From: Amycolatopsis palatopharyngis
GTDB taxonomy: Bacteria > Actinomycetota > Actinomycetes > Mycobacteriales > Pseudonocardiaceae
Reading direction: 5' to 3'
Length of the DNA: 64,000 nt
NCBI RefSeq assembly: GCF_003385185.1
Contig: NZ_PQHZ01000011.1
Location: forward strand, 1-64,000
Part shown: positions 26,811 to 34,657 of the stretch, piece by piece
Layout of the letters: each line of letters opens with the position of its first letter
Position numbering within the stretch: position 1 is the first letter of the stretch
The notes under the pieces: model-generated
Told to the model about the DNA's origin: nothing
Database searches by the model: none
The model's input: the letters and a program-made list of their open reading frames with translations, nothing else
Program-made: the position numbers and the translations under genes

Positions 26811-27778
26811 TGGGGCACCTCCGAAGGTCGGGCTGAGCGCGGGGATGTCCCGCAGCCCTGAACTCCGGATTTCGCATCCGTTTTGGACACGCGACCCTGA
26901 ATTTTCTGCCCCGACTCGACCTCACTAACCGACACGGACAGTGACGACCGCGGCAAGTCGCGGGCCGGTGCGACCGGTCGCGCCAGGGCCACTGCGGTGG
27001 CTACCTGGTCGGTCAACGGGTCGGTCGGATCGGTCTCGGCGACGCCCTCGCGCAGGTACGCGGCGAGCCGGAGCTCGGCGCGTTTGCGCGCCTTGTAGAC
27101 CGCCCACTCGCCGGTCTGGTGCCGCGCAGCCCAGTCCGCGACGGGCACCTCTTCCAACCGAGTCGCACCAATCAGCGCGGCCTCGGTCTGAGTCAGGACT
27201 CCGTCCGCGACCGCGCGGGCAAGGACCAGATCCGGGTGACCCCACGGCGCGTGCGGCGGGGTGGATCGGAACCCTGGCGCGACCGGAGTCGGACCCGCCA
27301 GCGCCTCGGCGAGCGCGTAGTAGCCGGACCGGTAGGCGGCCCACCGCAGCCGCAGCATGATTCGCGGCGGACGCAGATCGATGGTCGACAACGCGGTCAG
27401 GAAGCCGCGCAGAACCTCGGCGTGCACGTCGGCCGGATCGTTGGCGAACCGGTTGGTCAAGGTCGCCGCGACAGAAGTCAGCGCGGGCAGTGCGACCCCG
27501 ACCGCGGCGATCGTCCAGGTCGCTCCTTCAGTACGGGAGCGCAGCACCAGATGCGCCCACACCGCGTCCCGCGTCGCCTGCGGGCACCGGCGCGCCAGCA
27601 GTCGGTCGCGGACCTCGTCCAGCGCAATGTGCCGGTCCGGCAGACCGGGAAAGAGCCGGCCGTTCAGCGATATCGGGTGCGGCCCGGTCACTAGCCAGGT
27701 AAACGTGTCCCGCGCGATATCCAATGAGTTCGGGACGGCCTCGTCGCCAGCGCGACGGAAAACGGATTGTGCTGCCAT
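26801..27778 (-). CDS. Conserved protein of unknown function, first gene of the transfer operon
   Basis: The 325-residue soluble protein begins MAAQSVFRRAGDEAV after a GGGAG ribosome site. Residues about 205-255 (VLTQTEAALIGATRLEEVPV, YKARKRAELRLAAYL) resemble the helix-turn-helix of sigma-factor region 4, with the KARKRAE stretch in the expected recognition position. This suggests DNA binding, possibly to the repeats upstream. I do not recognise a named family. The C-terminal 60 residues are Ser/Lys-rich and probably disordered. Being first in the operon and next to a repeat-rich leader, it may regulate transfer. Confidence 0.6.
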   Translation of the reverse strand: MAAQSVFRRAGDEAVPNSLDIARDTFTWLVTGPHPISLNGRLFPGLPDRHIALDEVRDRLLARRCPQATRDAVWAHLVLRSRTEGATWTIAAVGVALPALTSVAATLTNRFANDPADVHAEVLRGFLTALSTIDLRPPRIMLRLRWAAYRSGYYALAEALAGPTPVAPGFRSTPPHAPWGHPDLVLARAVADGVLTQTEAALIGATRLEEVPVADWAARHQTGEWAVYKARKRAELRLAAYLREGVAETDPTDPLTDQVATAVALARPVAPARDLPRSSLSVSVSEVESGQKIQGRVSKTDAKSGVQGCGTSPRSARPSEVPQCA

Positions 27779-27850
27779 GTCGTGACTCCCACGGCGTCGA
27801 TGTGAACAACAACGACGTCAGGAAGCCACGACCGATACCACGGAAATACC

Positions 27851-28036
27851 ACATCATTACTAGGCGCCAACTAGCGAACCGCGCCGAGGCTACTAGCGAA
27901 CTACTATTTCATCCCACGAACACCATGAAGCAAGATCAACAAAGCGCCCTCGTGGCCCGCGTAACCCGATCGACGCTAGTAGCCGACGAACTGCAGTTAT
28001 AGTTGGTCACTAGTACGACGCTAGTAGCCGAACTGC
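27851..28036. repeat. Repeat-rich divergent leader (possible oriT, operator or iteron region)
   Basis: This leader lies between the minus-strand transfer operon and the plus-strand gene chain and is clearly richer in A+T than its surroundings. ACTAGCGAAC occurs at 27870-27879 and 27892-27901. CGACGCTAGTAGCCGA starts at 27971 and again at 28016, each followed by GAACTGC (the first with an extra CGA). CACTAGTAC lies at 28009. The shared core is CTAG flanked by similar bases on both strands. Spaced copies between divergent operons are typical of regulator binding sites, iterons or a transfer origin. Which of these applies cannot be told from sequence. From 28037 to 28320 nothing further is recognised. 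Confidence 0.6.
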
Positions 28037-28320
28037 GCCCGGATACAGTCGGCACTCAAGCTCAACCTGGCACCGCCGAAAAATCTTGAAAAATCTGACC
28101 ACAGAGTGGCCCAGAAGACGGTGGGCGCCGACCTGGGTCGACGGAACGAGCGGCTCAGCGTCGAGGCTTTGGCAGAACTGTTCGAATCACGCCAAGTCGC
28201 CATTAACATGCACCTTTGCCATCTCAAATAAGTTTGGCGAGGCGTGTCCAAAACGGGGTCGAAATACAGAGTTAAGGGGCGTCAGAACGCACAGCCCCAC
28301 CTCGTCGGAGGAGACCCGCG

Positions 28321-29313
28321 ATGACCCCGACACACGGCAACGGCTCCCCAGGAGACGGCTCCCAGGAGCACGGCCCGACCGACCCCCCGACCGTCCCGAT
28401 CCCGCTACCGCAGAGGCGGCGAACACCACGCCTACGCACCCTGCGCCTCACGCTGCACCATCCTCGTCCCGCCCAGCCGAGCACCGTCTGGCCGTGCGCT
28501 CAAGACGAACTCCGTGAGGGCACCGGGCTGCTCGCCAACTGGTTGCTGACTGCGGTCATCAAGATCGTCACCACCTACACCCAGCCCGGCCAGCGAATGC
28601 TCCTGCTTGCCCCCGCGCCCTACCTCGCGCCGCCCGCATCGTGGTCACCAACGGCGGGCCGTAACCAGTCCCGGCCCGGCCCGTACGCCGGACTACACGA
28701 AGCGGGCTGGACCGTGGTACGACTCGGCCGCAGCATCCGGACTCAGACGGCCGTCGCGCACCCCAACCTGGCCGGCGAACACTCCGGCGACGCGTCGGCC
28801 GAGGCCGAGTCCGGACCCCGACCCCGCACCGCCAGTCCGACCACCGACCAGCCCGCCGAGCCGTGGGCACACCGTCGTCCCGGACCGCACTCGACCGCGA
28901 CCGGCGTCGGTCCGGACCGCTACGACCTCGTCATCACCACGGCCGAACCGCGCACCCTCGACGGGGTCCGTCCGGCCGACTGGGCCGGTCTGCTCACCCC
29001 GACCGGCACCCTTGCCGTCATCACACACGGTGAGCGAGCCCGTGGTCGGCTCACCGACCCCGCAAGCTCGCTCGTGCGCGCCGCGCACCATGCCGGACTG
29101 CGCTATATCGATCGCATCGCCCTGCTGCGCGTGCCCGTCCGCGACGGCGCACTCGCCGTCGCGACCCCGGCCACGCACTCCCGTTCCCAGGCTCCGGCAC
29201 GACCGCTCGCGACGCCCGCTCGGCACATCCAGGTGCACGACGACCTCTTCGTGTTCACCCGCCAGCCGGCCCCGACCGACACCGCCGACGGGGAGGAGAC
29301 CTCCAATGGCTGA
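28321..29313 (+). CDS. Methyltransferase-like protein, probably catalytically divergent
   Basis: The 330-residue product has a Pro/Arg-rich N-terminus, a segment PGQRMLLLAPAPYLAPP in the place of SAM motif I, and a C-terminal half with YDLVITTAEP, WAGLLTPTGTLAVITHGER and AHHAGLRYIDRIALLRV. These follow the order of a Rossmann-type DNA methyltransferase. The SAM-binding DPxxGxGT and the catalytic (D/N/S)PP(Y/F) motifs are absent. It resembles the downstream protein (29306-30247) in its second half and overlaps it by 8 bp. It may be an inactive partner subunit. The start follows GGAGGAGACC. Confidence 0.55.
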   Translation: MTPTHGNGSPGDGSQEHGPTDPPTVPIPLPQRRRTPRLRTLRLTLHHPRPAQPSTVWPCAQDELREGTGLLANWLLTAVIKIVTTYTQPGQRMLLLAPAPYLAPPASWSPTAGRNQSRPGPYAGLHEAGWTVVRLGRSIRTQTAVAHPNLAGEHSGDASAEAESGPRPRTASPTTDQPAEPWAHRRPGPHSTATGVGPDRYDLVITTAEPRTLDGVRPADWAGLLTPTGTLAVITHGERARGRLTDPASSLVRAAHHAGLRYIDRIALLRVPVRDGALAVATPATHSRSQAPARPLATPARHIQVHDDLFVFTRQPAPTDTADGEETSNG

Positions 29314-30247
29314 CCGTCCCACGTCGCCCTGGCCACTCCCCCTGCCACCGGGGGAGGAGCCCTCAATGCCGTCCCTATCGGTCTGGCCGACCGGGCAGCG
29401 CGACACTCTCGCGCAGCTGCGCGACACCGGCTGTGTGCCCGGCACCGAGACCGACACCGAGCGGATTCCACCCGCCGTCGCCGCCCATGCGATCGCCACC
29501 TACACCCGTCCCGGCGACCTCGTTCTCGACCCGGATTGCGGGGCCGGCACCGTGCTGACCGAGGCGCTGCGCGCCGACCGTCGCGCGCTCGGACTGACCG
29601 CCCGCACCCAGTGGTGGACGCTCGCTCGCGCCAACGTCACCGCCGCCAAGACCACAGGCGCGTGGCGCGACGGCTCGGTCCTCGACGCCCGCCCCAAGGT
29701 GCTCGCGACCATCCGGGCCGCAGGGTTGATCGGACGAGTCGGACTCATCCTGACCAGCTTGCGCACCGCGCCTGACCGCGCGACCGGTCCGGGCCGCGAC
29801 CCGGTCGAGTCCGCCCTCGCCGACCTTGCCACAACACTGCTCTACTGCGAGCCGCTGCTGCGATCCGGCGGACACGTCGCCGTCGTCGCGCGGCCCCTCC
29901 GGTGTCCGGACGGCTCGCTGGTCGACCTGGCCACACCGGTGCTCGCCGCCGGAACTTCGGCCGGGCTGGCACCGGTCGAGCGGTGCATCGCACTGACCGC
30001 CGGACTGCGCGGCAGCCGGCTGGTCACCCGCGCTTCGCTTGCCGAACGCCGCGCTGCCGCCCGAGCACTCGCTGCCGGCGCGCCGACCGCGCTCTCCGCG
30101 CACCACGAAGTGCTTGTCTTCCAGCTCGCCCACGACGCCGACCTCGCCGCCGCCGCGGCAGTCGGCATCCCGTGGCCGACCGAGGACGAGGTGATCCGGC
30201 CCGCCGTCAACCGCGTCACCTACCCCGGCTGGGGACGAGCAGCATGA
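29306..30247 (+). CDS. DNA methyltransferase-like protein
   Basis: The 313-residue product contains a good SAM motif I (LVLDPDCGAGTVLTEALRA) followed by ALGLTARTQWWTLARANV, the post-I acidic/aromatic region. It also has a Rossmann-like tail (LLRSGGHVAVVARPLR, EVLVFQLAHDADLAAAAAVG). The position of the catalytic (D/N)PPY motif reads LILTSLRTAP, so typical adenine/cytosine-N4 chemistry is doubtful. The ATG lies 8 bp inside the previous gene after GGGGAGGAG. The stop overlaps the next start (ATGA). It forms an uninterrupted five-gene chain with a recombinase-domain protein, a VUT transporter and a DpdA-like enzyme. Confidence 0.65.
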   Translation: MADRPTSPWPLPLPPGEEPSMPSLSVWPTGQRDTLAQLRDTGCVPGTETDTERIPPAVAAHAIATYTRPGDLVLDPDCGAGTVLTEALRADRRALGLTARTQWWTLARANVTAAKTTGAWRDGSVLDARPKVLATIRAAGLIGRVGLILTSLRTAPDRATGPGRDPVESALADLATTLLYCEPLLRSGGHVAVVARPLRCPDGSLVDLATPVLAAGTSAGLAPVERCIALTAGLRGSRLVTRASLAERRAAARALAAGAPTALSAHHEVLVFQLAHDADLAAAAAVGIPWPTEDEVIRPAVNRVTYPGWGRAA

Positions 30248-31038
30248 CGACGCGCCTGTACTGCCGTGAATGCGGCTGGCATCCCGAGTTCCGCGGCAAG
30301 CGCGCTGCACTTCGCGCCGCCGCCCGCCACCAGTGCACCGGCACACCTGTGCCCGAGACGCGTCCACCCTGGTGGTCCCACCTGTGGACAAACCTGTGGA
30401 CAAGGCAGTCGGATACCTCCGCCGTCGACACCGAAGCAGGTGCGGACGACCCGACCAGTAACAGCGAATTGGTCGACGCCCGCGGCAACCACATCCAGTG
30501 GGCCGCGCCCGCCGCGCACCACGCCGAGACCACCCGACGCGCCCGCCAGGCGATGGTCGAACTCGTCCGCGCCGGCTACCAGATCGGGCCCCCGCCCTAC
30601 GGCTACCGCGCCCTGCGCATCCGGGTCACCGACCCCAGCGGACACAGCAAACTGCGGGCGGTCCTCGTCCCAGACTGGCAGACCGCCGCCGCCGTCAAGC
30701 AGATCTTCATCTGGCGGGCCGACCACGGCCTGACGTTCGCCGTCATCGCCGCACGACTCAACAGCGACCCGAGCCAGTACGCAGCCCCGGTGCCCAACGG
30801 GCGGTGGACCCCCAAGGCCGTCCGGCGGATCGTCACCAACGTCAAGTACACCGGCCGCCAGGTCTGGGCCCGCACCATCGCCGGCCGCCCGGCACCCATC
30901 GAGCAGTGGGTCACCTCGGCGCCAAAGGTGCACGAGCCACTCGTCGACGAGCGCACCTTCCACCGCGCCCAGCCCGGCCCCACTGAACTCCCGCCCAGTG
31001 CGACAGACCCGGCCGACTCCCCGCCGAGCGCGGCATGA
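30244..31038 (+). CDS. Zinc-finger plus serine-recombinase 'Recombinase' domain protein lacking the catalytic domain
   Basis: The 264-residue protein begins with a small Cys/His cluster (Cys7, Cys10, His29, Cys31) that looks like a zinc finger. After a linker, residues about 90-235 match the Recombinase DNA-binding domain of large serine recombinases (PPYGYRALRIRV, PDWQTAAAVKQIFIWRADHG, WTPKAVRRIVTNVKYTGRQV, HEPLVDERTFHRAQ). There is no resolvase catalytic domain upstream, only the methyltransferase gene, so it cannot cut DNA. It may bind the att or oriT region as an accessory factor. It overlaps both neighbours by 4 bp. Confidence 0.75.
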   Translation: MTTRLYCRECGWHPEFRGKRAALRAAARHQCTGTPVPETRPPWWSHLWTNLWTRQSDTSAVDTEAGADDPTSNSELVDARGNHIQWAAPAAHHAETTRRARQAMVELVRAGYQIGPPPYGYRALRIRVTDPSGHSKLRAVLVPDWQTAAAVKQIFIWRADHGLTFAVIAARLNSDPSQYAAPVPNGRWTPKAVRRIVTNVKYTGRQVWARTIAGRPAPIEQWVTSAPKVHEPLVDERTFHRAQPGPTELPPSATDPADSPPSAA

Positions 31039-31556
31039 ACATCCGCCGGTGGACCGTCGCCGCCGTGGTCCTGTTCGCCGGGTACGCGGCGACGATCGCC
31101 GGCGCGAACTGGGCCACCTCACTCTGGCCAGCGGTCGCTATCGCGGGCCTGCACGTTCCCGCAGGCGCGTTCTTCGCCGGGCTCGCATTCACCGTCCGGG
31201 ACCTCTTGCAGGACGCTGTCGGCACCCGGACAACGCTGCTCGCGATCGCCCTCGGCGCGGCGTTGTCCGGACTGGTCGCCGAGCCGCGCATCGCGCTCGC
31301 CAGCGCGGCGGCCTTCGCCGTCTCCGAACTTGTCGACCTCGCCATCTACACCCCGCTGCGCGACTGGAGTCACCTCGCCGCCGTGAGTGCGTCGAACACG
31401 GTTGGACTGCTCGTCGACAGCCTGCTGTTCCTGCCGCTGGCCTTCGGCTCGCTGACCTACCTCACCGGCCAACTCGTCGGGAAGACCACCACCACGGCCC
31501 TGGCGGTCGCTGTGCTTGCTGGTGTCCGCGCTCGCCGGAGGGCGATGCCAGCGTGA
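31035..31556 (+). CDS. VUT family (YhhQ/QueT-like) queuosine-precursor transporter
   Basis: The 173-residue protein has about five membrane helices and the signature LHVPAGAFFAGLAFTVRDLLQDAVG near residue 40, plus SELVDLAIYTPLRDWSHLAAVSASNTVGLLVDS. This is the core of the VUT (vitamin uptake-like) family, whose members such as YhhQ import the 7-deazaguanine precursors preQ0 and preQ1. It overlaps the upstream gene by 4 bp. Its stop is embedded in the GTGA start of the DpdA-like gene, so importer and enzyme are translationally coupled. No preQ0 synthesis genes are visible in the window. Confidence 0.8.
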   Translation: MNIRRWTVAAVVLFAGYAATIAGANWATSLWPAVAIAGLHVPAGAFFAGLAFTVRDLLQDAVGTRTTLLAIALGAALSGLVAEPRIALASAAAFAVSELVDLAIYTPLRDWSHLAAVSASNTVGLLVDSLLFLPLAFGSLTYLTGQLVGKTTTTALAVAVLAGVRARRRAMPA

Positions 31557-32341
31557 GGTTCTACCTCGGCGTCCACCAACCCATCTGGCTGACCCGCGTG
31601 CCCGACATCCCGCTGCTGGTGTCGCACCGGCGGCTCGGCCACCGCCGCACCCTGCCCCGCGCCATCACGGAATGGGCGCTCGACTCCGGCGGCTTCACAG
31701 AGCTGCAGCTTCACGGACGCTGGCAGATCGACGAGAAGGATTACGTCCAGACGGTCCGGCGCTACGCCGACGAGATCGGCAACCTCGCCTGGGCGGCGCC
31801 GCAGGACTGGATGTGCGAACAGCGCATCCTGAAACGCACCGGCTTGACGATCCGCGAGCATCAACGGCGGACCGTGCGCAACCTCGTCCGCCTGCGGGAA
31901 CTCGCGCCTGAGCTCCCTTGGGTGCCGACGCTGCAAGGCTGGACTCTGTCGGACTACGAACGCTGCGCCGACTTCTACGAGCAGGCCGGGATCGATCTGG
32001 CCGCCGAGCCGCTCGTCGGGATCGGCACGGTGTGCCGGCGCCAGAGCAGCGCCGACGTGGAGCGCATCATGCGCGCCTTCGCCACGCGCGAGTTGAACCT
32101 CCACGGTTTCGGCATCAAGATCACCGGCCTCAACCGGTACGCCGAAGCTCTCGCCAGTTCGGACTCGATGTCCTGGAGCATGCGCGGTCGATACGTATCC
32201 GGATGCGGTCCGAGCCATCGCACCGAGTCGAACTGTCTGCGCTTCGCGCTCAGCTGGTATCGGCAGATCCGAACCACGCTGGGTTCGGCAGGGCTGTCTG
32301 CGGACACCGTGTCCCCGCAGGTATTGGGGAGGGCCGCGTGA
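31553..32341 (+). CDS. Small DpdA/tRNA-guanine transglycosylase-like protein (7-deazapurine modification)
   Basis: The 262-residue protein shows TGT-superfamily features: WALDSGGFTEL (compare DSGGFQV of TGTs), YADEIGNLAWAAPQDWMCEQ, LPWVPTLQGWTLSDYERCAD, LVGIGTVCRRQ and HGFGIKITGLNRYAEALASS with SMSWSMRGR. This arrangement is that of the DpdA family, which exchanges guanine in DNA for a 7-deazaguanine base. The start is the GTG overlapping the transporter stop. Whether the target is DNA or RNA is not proved. DNA is favoured because the gene lies in an ICE beside methyltransferase-like genes. It ends 30 bp before a convergent regulator gene. Confidence 0.75.
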   Translation: MRFYLGVHQPIWLTRVPDIPLLVSHRRLGHRRTLPRAITEWALDSGGFTELQLHGRWQIDEKDYVQTVRRYADEIGNLAWAAPQDWMCEQRILKRTGLTIREHQRRTVRNLVRLRELAPELPWVPTLQGWTLSDYERCADFYEQAGIDLAAEPLVGIGTVCRRQSSADVERIMRAFATRELNLHGFGIKITGLNRYAEALASSDSMSWSMRGRYVSGCGPSHRTESNCLRFALSWYRQIRTTLGSAGLSADTVSPQVLGRAA

Positions 32342-32370
32342 TGGCCGTCGCCGCGTTCGCCGCCGCGGGC

Positions 32371-32649
32371 TCACTGCTCGCCGCGGGACTCCGTGGTGTC
32401 CGGTTCGACGAGCGAGACATCGCGTGGAGTGTCGATTCCGAACAGCTCGTTGGGCGTGCACCGCAGCGTCGTGCACAGCGCCTGCAAGGTCGCCACTTTC
32501 ACCTGGACCGGCTGCTTCTTGATCAGCACGTCAACCGACTGGAGAGACAGTTCGAACCCGGCGCGCTGGATGAGGATTTCGCGCAACTGGGTCGCGGTCC
32601 AGACGTCGCGGGAGGCCATGACCTTCCGCAGCCGCCACTCGATCTGCAC
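32371..32649 (-). CDS. XRE/Cro-type helix-turn-helix regulator
   Basis: The 92-residue protein is a short Cro/C1-type DNA-binding domain. It has the pattern TATQLREILIQRAGFELSLQ, KKQPVQVKVATLQALCTTLR and CTPNELFGIDTP, typical of YozG-like XRE regulators. Two starts are possible (MQIEWRLRKV and the internal MASRDVW); the first gives the common length. It converges on the DpdA-like gene. It probably acts on its own promoter in the AT-richer stretch around 32770-32840 and possibly on the integration genes beyond. Its target is not visible. Confidence 0.8.
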   Translation of the reverse strand: MQIEWRLRKVMASRDVWTATQLREILIQRAGFELSLQSVDVLIKKQPVQVKVATLQALCTTLRCTPNELFGIDTPRDVSLVEPDTTESRGEQ

Positions 32650-33294
32650 CCGCTGCCGTCCCGTGTTCGTCGCTCCGAGGCGCTTCGCGCCGTCGCCAAC
32701 CGACTCTCAGTGTCCCCGACGGCGACCGAAGCTGGCCGCCGCACGTTCGGCGTGTTTAGCAGACACACACCCACGAACAGATAGAACTTGAGATACACAG
32801 GCTGTACTAGATCTATTCAGGTGTTACCTTAATTGAATGGCGCATCTGTCCCCGGTTCAACAGAGAGGAGGTGCTTCGGCACCCATCACGTTCATCGCCA
32901 TGCCGACGCGCCGCGGTTCGCGGTCAGCGCCGGTAGCGCTCTTCTGGACTCGCGTCGACCGCCCACCCCGAGCTGACGAGGTGACCCAGCACCAGTTCGG
33001 CAAGGCACACAGTCCTACCGAACGGCAAGAGTCCAGCACGGCCACGAGCGCCGGCCCCACACGGACGCATGCGGGGAGCAGAGGCCCGTTGGTCGTGACA
33101 GCTTTGGCGGTCCCAGCTCATTTAACGCACGTCATGGTGCGTGCCCGCATCGCCGCGAAACCCGCTTCGCGCGGATCGGCGACCGCAGGTGTCGGCAGCT
33201 GGGAGTGCCCGCTGTGTCGACGGTTCCTGTCGCCGACCAGCAGCCCCGTGAACCTCCGCCAGCCGCGGGCCTCACGGGCACGAAGGGGGCGCTC
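32650..33294. other. Leader region between the XRE gene and the integration genes, no firm gene
   Basis: The first 190 bases are AT-richer than the surroundings and include TAGATCTA (32808-32815) between CTGTAC and TTCAG, a candidate operator for the XRE regulator. After 32837 long frames are open on both strands but have high-GC shadow composition and no convincing ribosome sites. A translated SWECPLCRRFL piece near 33200 hints at a lost zinc-binding protein. I see no supported gene or RNA here. Confidence 0.3.
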
Positions 33295-33615
33295 ATGTGC
33301 GCTCAACCTCGCAACCCCGATCAGGCCGACAACAACTGCGCCGACGTTCCTGCTCCGGCCGACCAAGAGCAGCAGGGAAGCCCCGTCAGCGCGCCGAGCA
33401 GGCAACCCCGACGGCGCGTTGGCGCGAGCAGAGCTGTGCGCAACGTGGTGGTGCGCGGCGTTCGCCGCGATCCCCCCGACATGCGCAAGCTCGCGCGGGT
33501 GGTCGCCAGCCTCGCGGCAGACCTGGCGCAGACCGAAGCCAGCGAGCAAACGCTGCCCGCCGAGCCAGGCACCGCGGACGCCAGCCACCCCGATCACTGC
33601 CGCGACGCGGCATGA
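33295..33615 (+). CDS. Small conserved protein of integrase regions
   Basis: The 106-residue product begins at an ATG after AAGGGGGC. The first 50 residues are Pro/Gln-rich. The second half reads VRNVVVRGVRRDPPDMRKLARVVASLAADLAQTEA, a motif I associate with short hypothetical proteins found just upstream of serine integrases in actinobacteria. No function is known. A basic-then-helical C-terminus would suit a DNA- or recombinase-binding accessory factor (for example a directionality factor), which is inference from position alone. Confidence 0.55.
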   Translation: MCAQPRNPDQADNNCADVPAPADQEQQGSPVSAPSRQPRRRVGASRAVRNVVVRGVRRDPPDMRKLARVVASLAADLAQTEASEQTLPAEPGTADASHPDHCRDAA

Positions 33616-33694
33616 CGTCGCGCGTTCGCGCTTGCGCAACGAACCCAGCGGATCGAAGCCGCTCGCCAATGACTCGAAAGGAAGGTTCACCACA

Positions 33695-34198
33695 ATGCCG
33701 CCTGCCACTTGCGATCCCCGCAGCCGCCGAGCCGCACACCCACGGGCTCGACGGCCGGTACGCGTCGGCCTCTACCAGCGGTGGCCCACCCTCCGCGAAA
33801 GCGACCACCTGCAGACCTACGTCGCGTCCCAACCCGGTTGGCACATCGCTCTCCGCAGCAGCGACTACGCATCAGGCGGCACGCTGAAGCGTCCTGGGCT
33901 GCAACGGGTATTGGCGGCAGCCCGATCCGGAGTCATCGACGTGCTCGTCGTCAACCACCTGTACAGTTCCCGCAAGACACAGCACCTCGCCTTCGTGCTC
34001 GACGAGTTAACGTCCCGAGGCGTGCGGGTCGTCTCGGCCACTGATCCCGCCCTCGACACGGAGACCGCGCACGGCCTCTTCCACGTACGCGTGTTGAGTG
34101 CCGTCGCGGAGATCGAGCAGACCGGCGCACTCGCAGATCGTCGCGACCGGCGTCGCCACGACCAGCAATCCGCCGACGAATCGCCGCTCGCCGGCTAA
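33695..34198 (+). CDS. Resolvase-fold protein without the catalytic serine (1)
   Basis: Residues about 25-145 of this 167-residue protein follow the serine-recombinase catalytic domain: VGLYQRWPTLRESDHL, DYASGGTLKRPGLQRVLAAA, VIDVLVVNHLYSS and GVRVVSATDPALDTETAHGL. The position of the nucleophile, YxRxS in active enzymes, is YQRWP, with Pro instead of Ser, and there is no Recombinase or zinc-ribbon domain. AAAGGAAGG precedes the ATG. It probably cannot cleave DNA but could still dimerise with the integrase at 34658, as an inhibitor or architectural partner. Confidence 0.7.
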   Translation: MPPATCDPRSRRAAHPRARRPVRVGLYQRWPTLRESDHLQTYVASQPGWHIALRSSDYASGGTLKRPGLQRVLAAARSGVIDVLVVNHLYSSRKTQHLAFVLDELTSRGVRVVSATDPALDTETAHGLFHVRVLSAVAEIEQTGALADRRDRRRHDQQSADESPLAG

Positions 34199-34269
34199 CT
34201 GCAAATCCCGCCGGAGCCCACTGCGCCGACCAAAACATCCCCATCCAGACCGACTCATAACGAGGTGTC

Positions 34270-34542
34270 ATGACCACCGCCTACGCCAACTCGGACAACG
34301 AACTCCAGCCGTCGGATGCCCCTGCGCCCACCACCCGCGCGGTGATCTACACGCGCGTGGCCTCGCCCGGACGGGCCGAGACCGACCACAGCGTCACGGC
34401 CCAGCGTGAGGCATGTCTGCGCAAGGCGCGGGAACTGGGTTTCTCGCTCATCGACGAGTACGTCGACCCAAACGCTCGACTCTGGCGACGGCCGAAACGC
34501 CAGCTGTTCCGACGCATGCTCGCGCGGTTCCGCAGCCGTTGA
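34270..34542 (+). CDS. Truncated resolvase N-terminus without the catalytic serine (2)
   Basis: The 90-residue product closely parallels the first 130 residues of the downstream integrase: MTTAYANSDNELQ against MTSAYADFIDELQ, RAVIYTRVASPG against RAVIYLRVSSTG, and AQREACLRKARELGFSLIDE. The catalytic Ser is replaced by Ala (RVA for RVS). It ends after MLARFRSR, before most of the catalytic fold. A local duplication of the integrase start is the simplest origin. It has its own GAGGTGTC ribosome site, so a short peptide may be made; otherwise it is a relic. Confidence 0.6.
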   Translation: MTTAYANSDNELQPSDAPAPTTRAVIYTRVASPGRAETDHSVTAQREACLRKARELGFSLIDEYVDPNARLWRRPKRQLFRRMLARFRSR

Positions 34543-34657
34543 GAAACAGCAACCCGGCCACGAATTCGCCGCTCGCCGGGAGCGCGCGATCCAGCCGCCC
34601 GGACCCACTCGCCGGCTGCACGGTCCTCCGTCCAGGCCGCCCTCAGAAGGAGGTGTC

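Noticed and set aside
27851..28036. CRISPR array
   Set aside because: Repeats are few, short, imperfect and unevenly spaced, and no cas genes are present.
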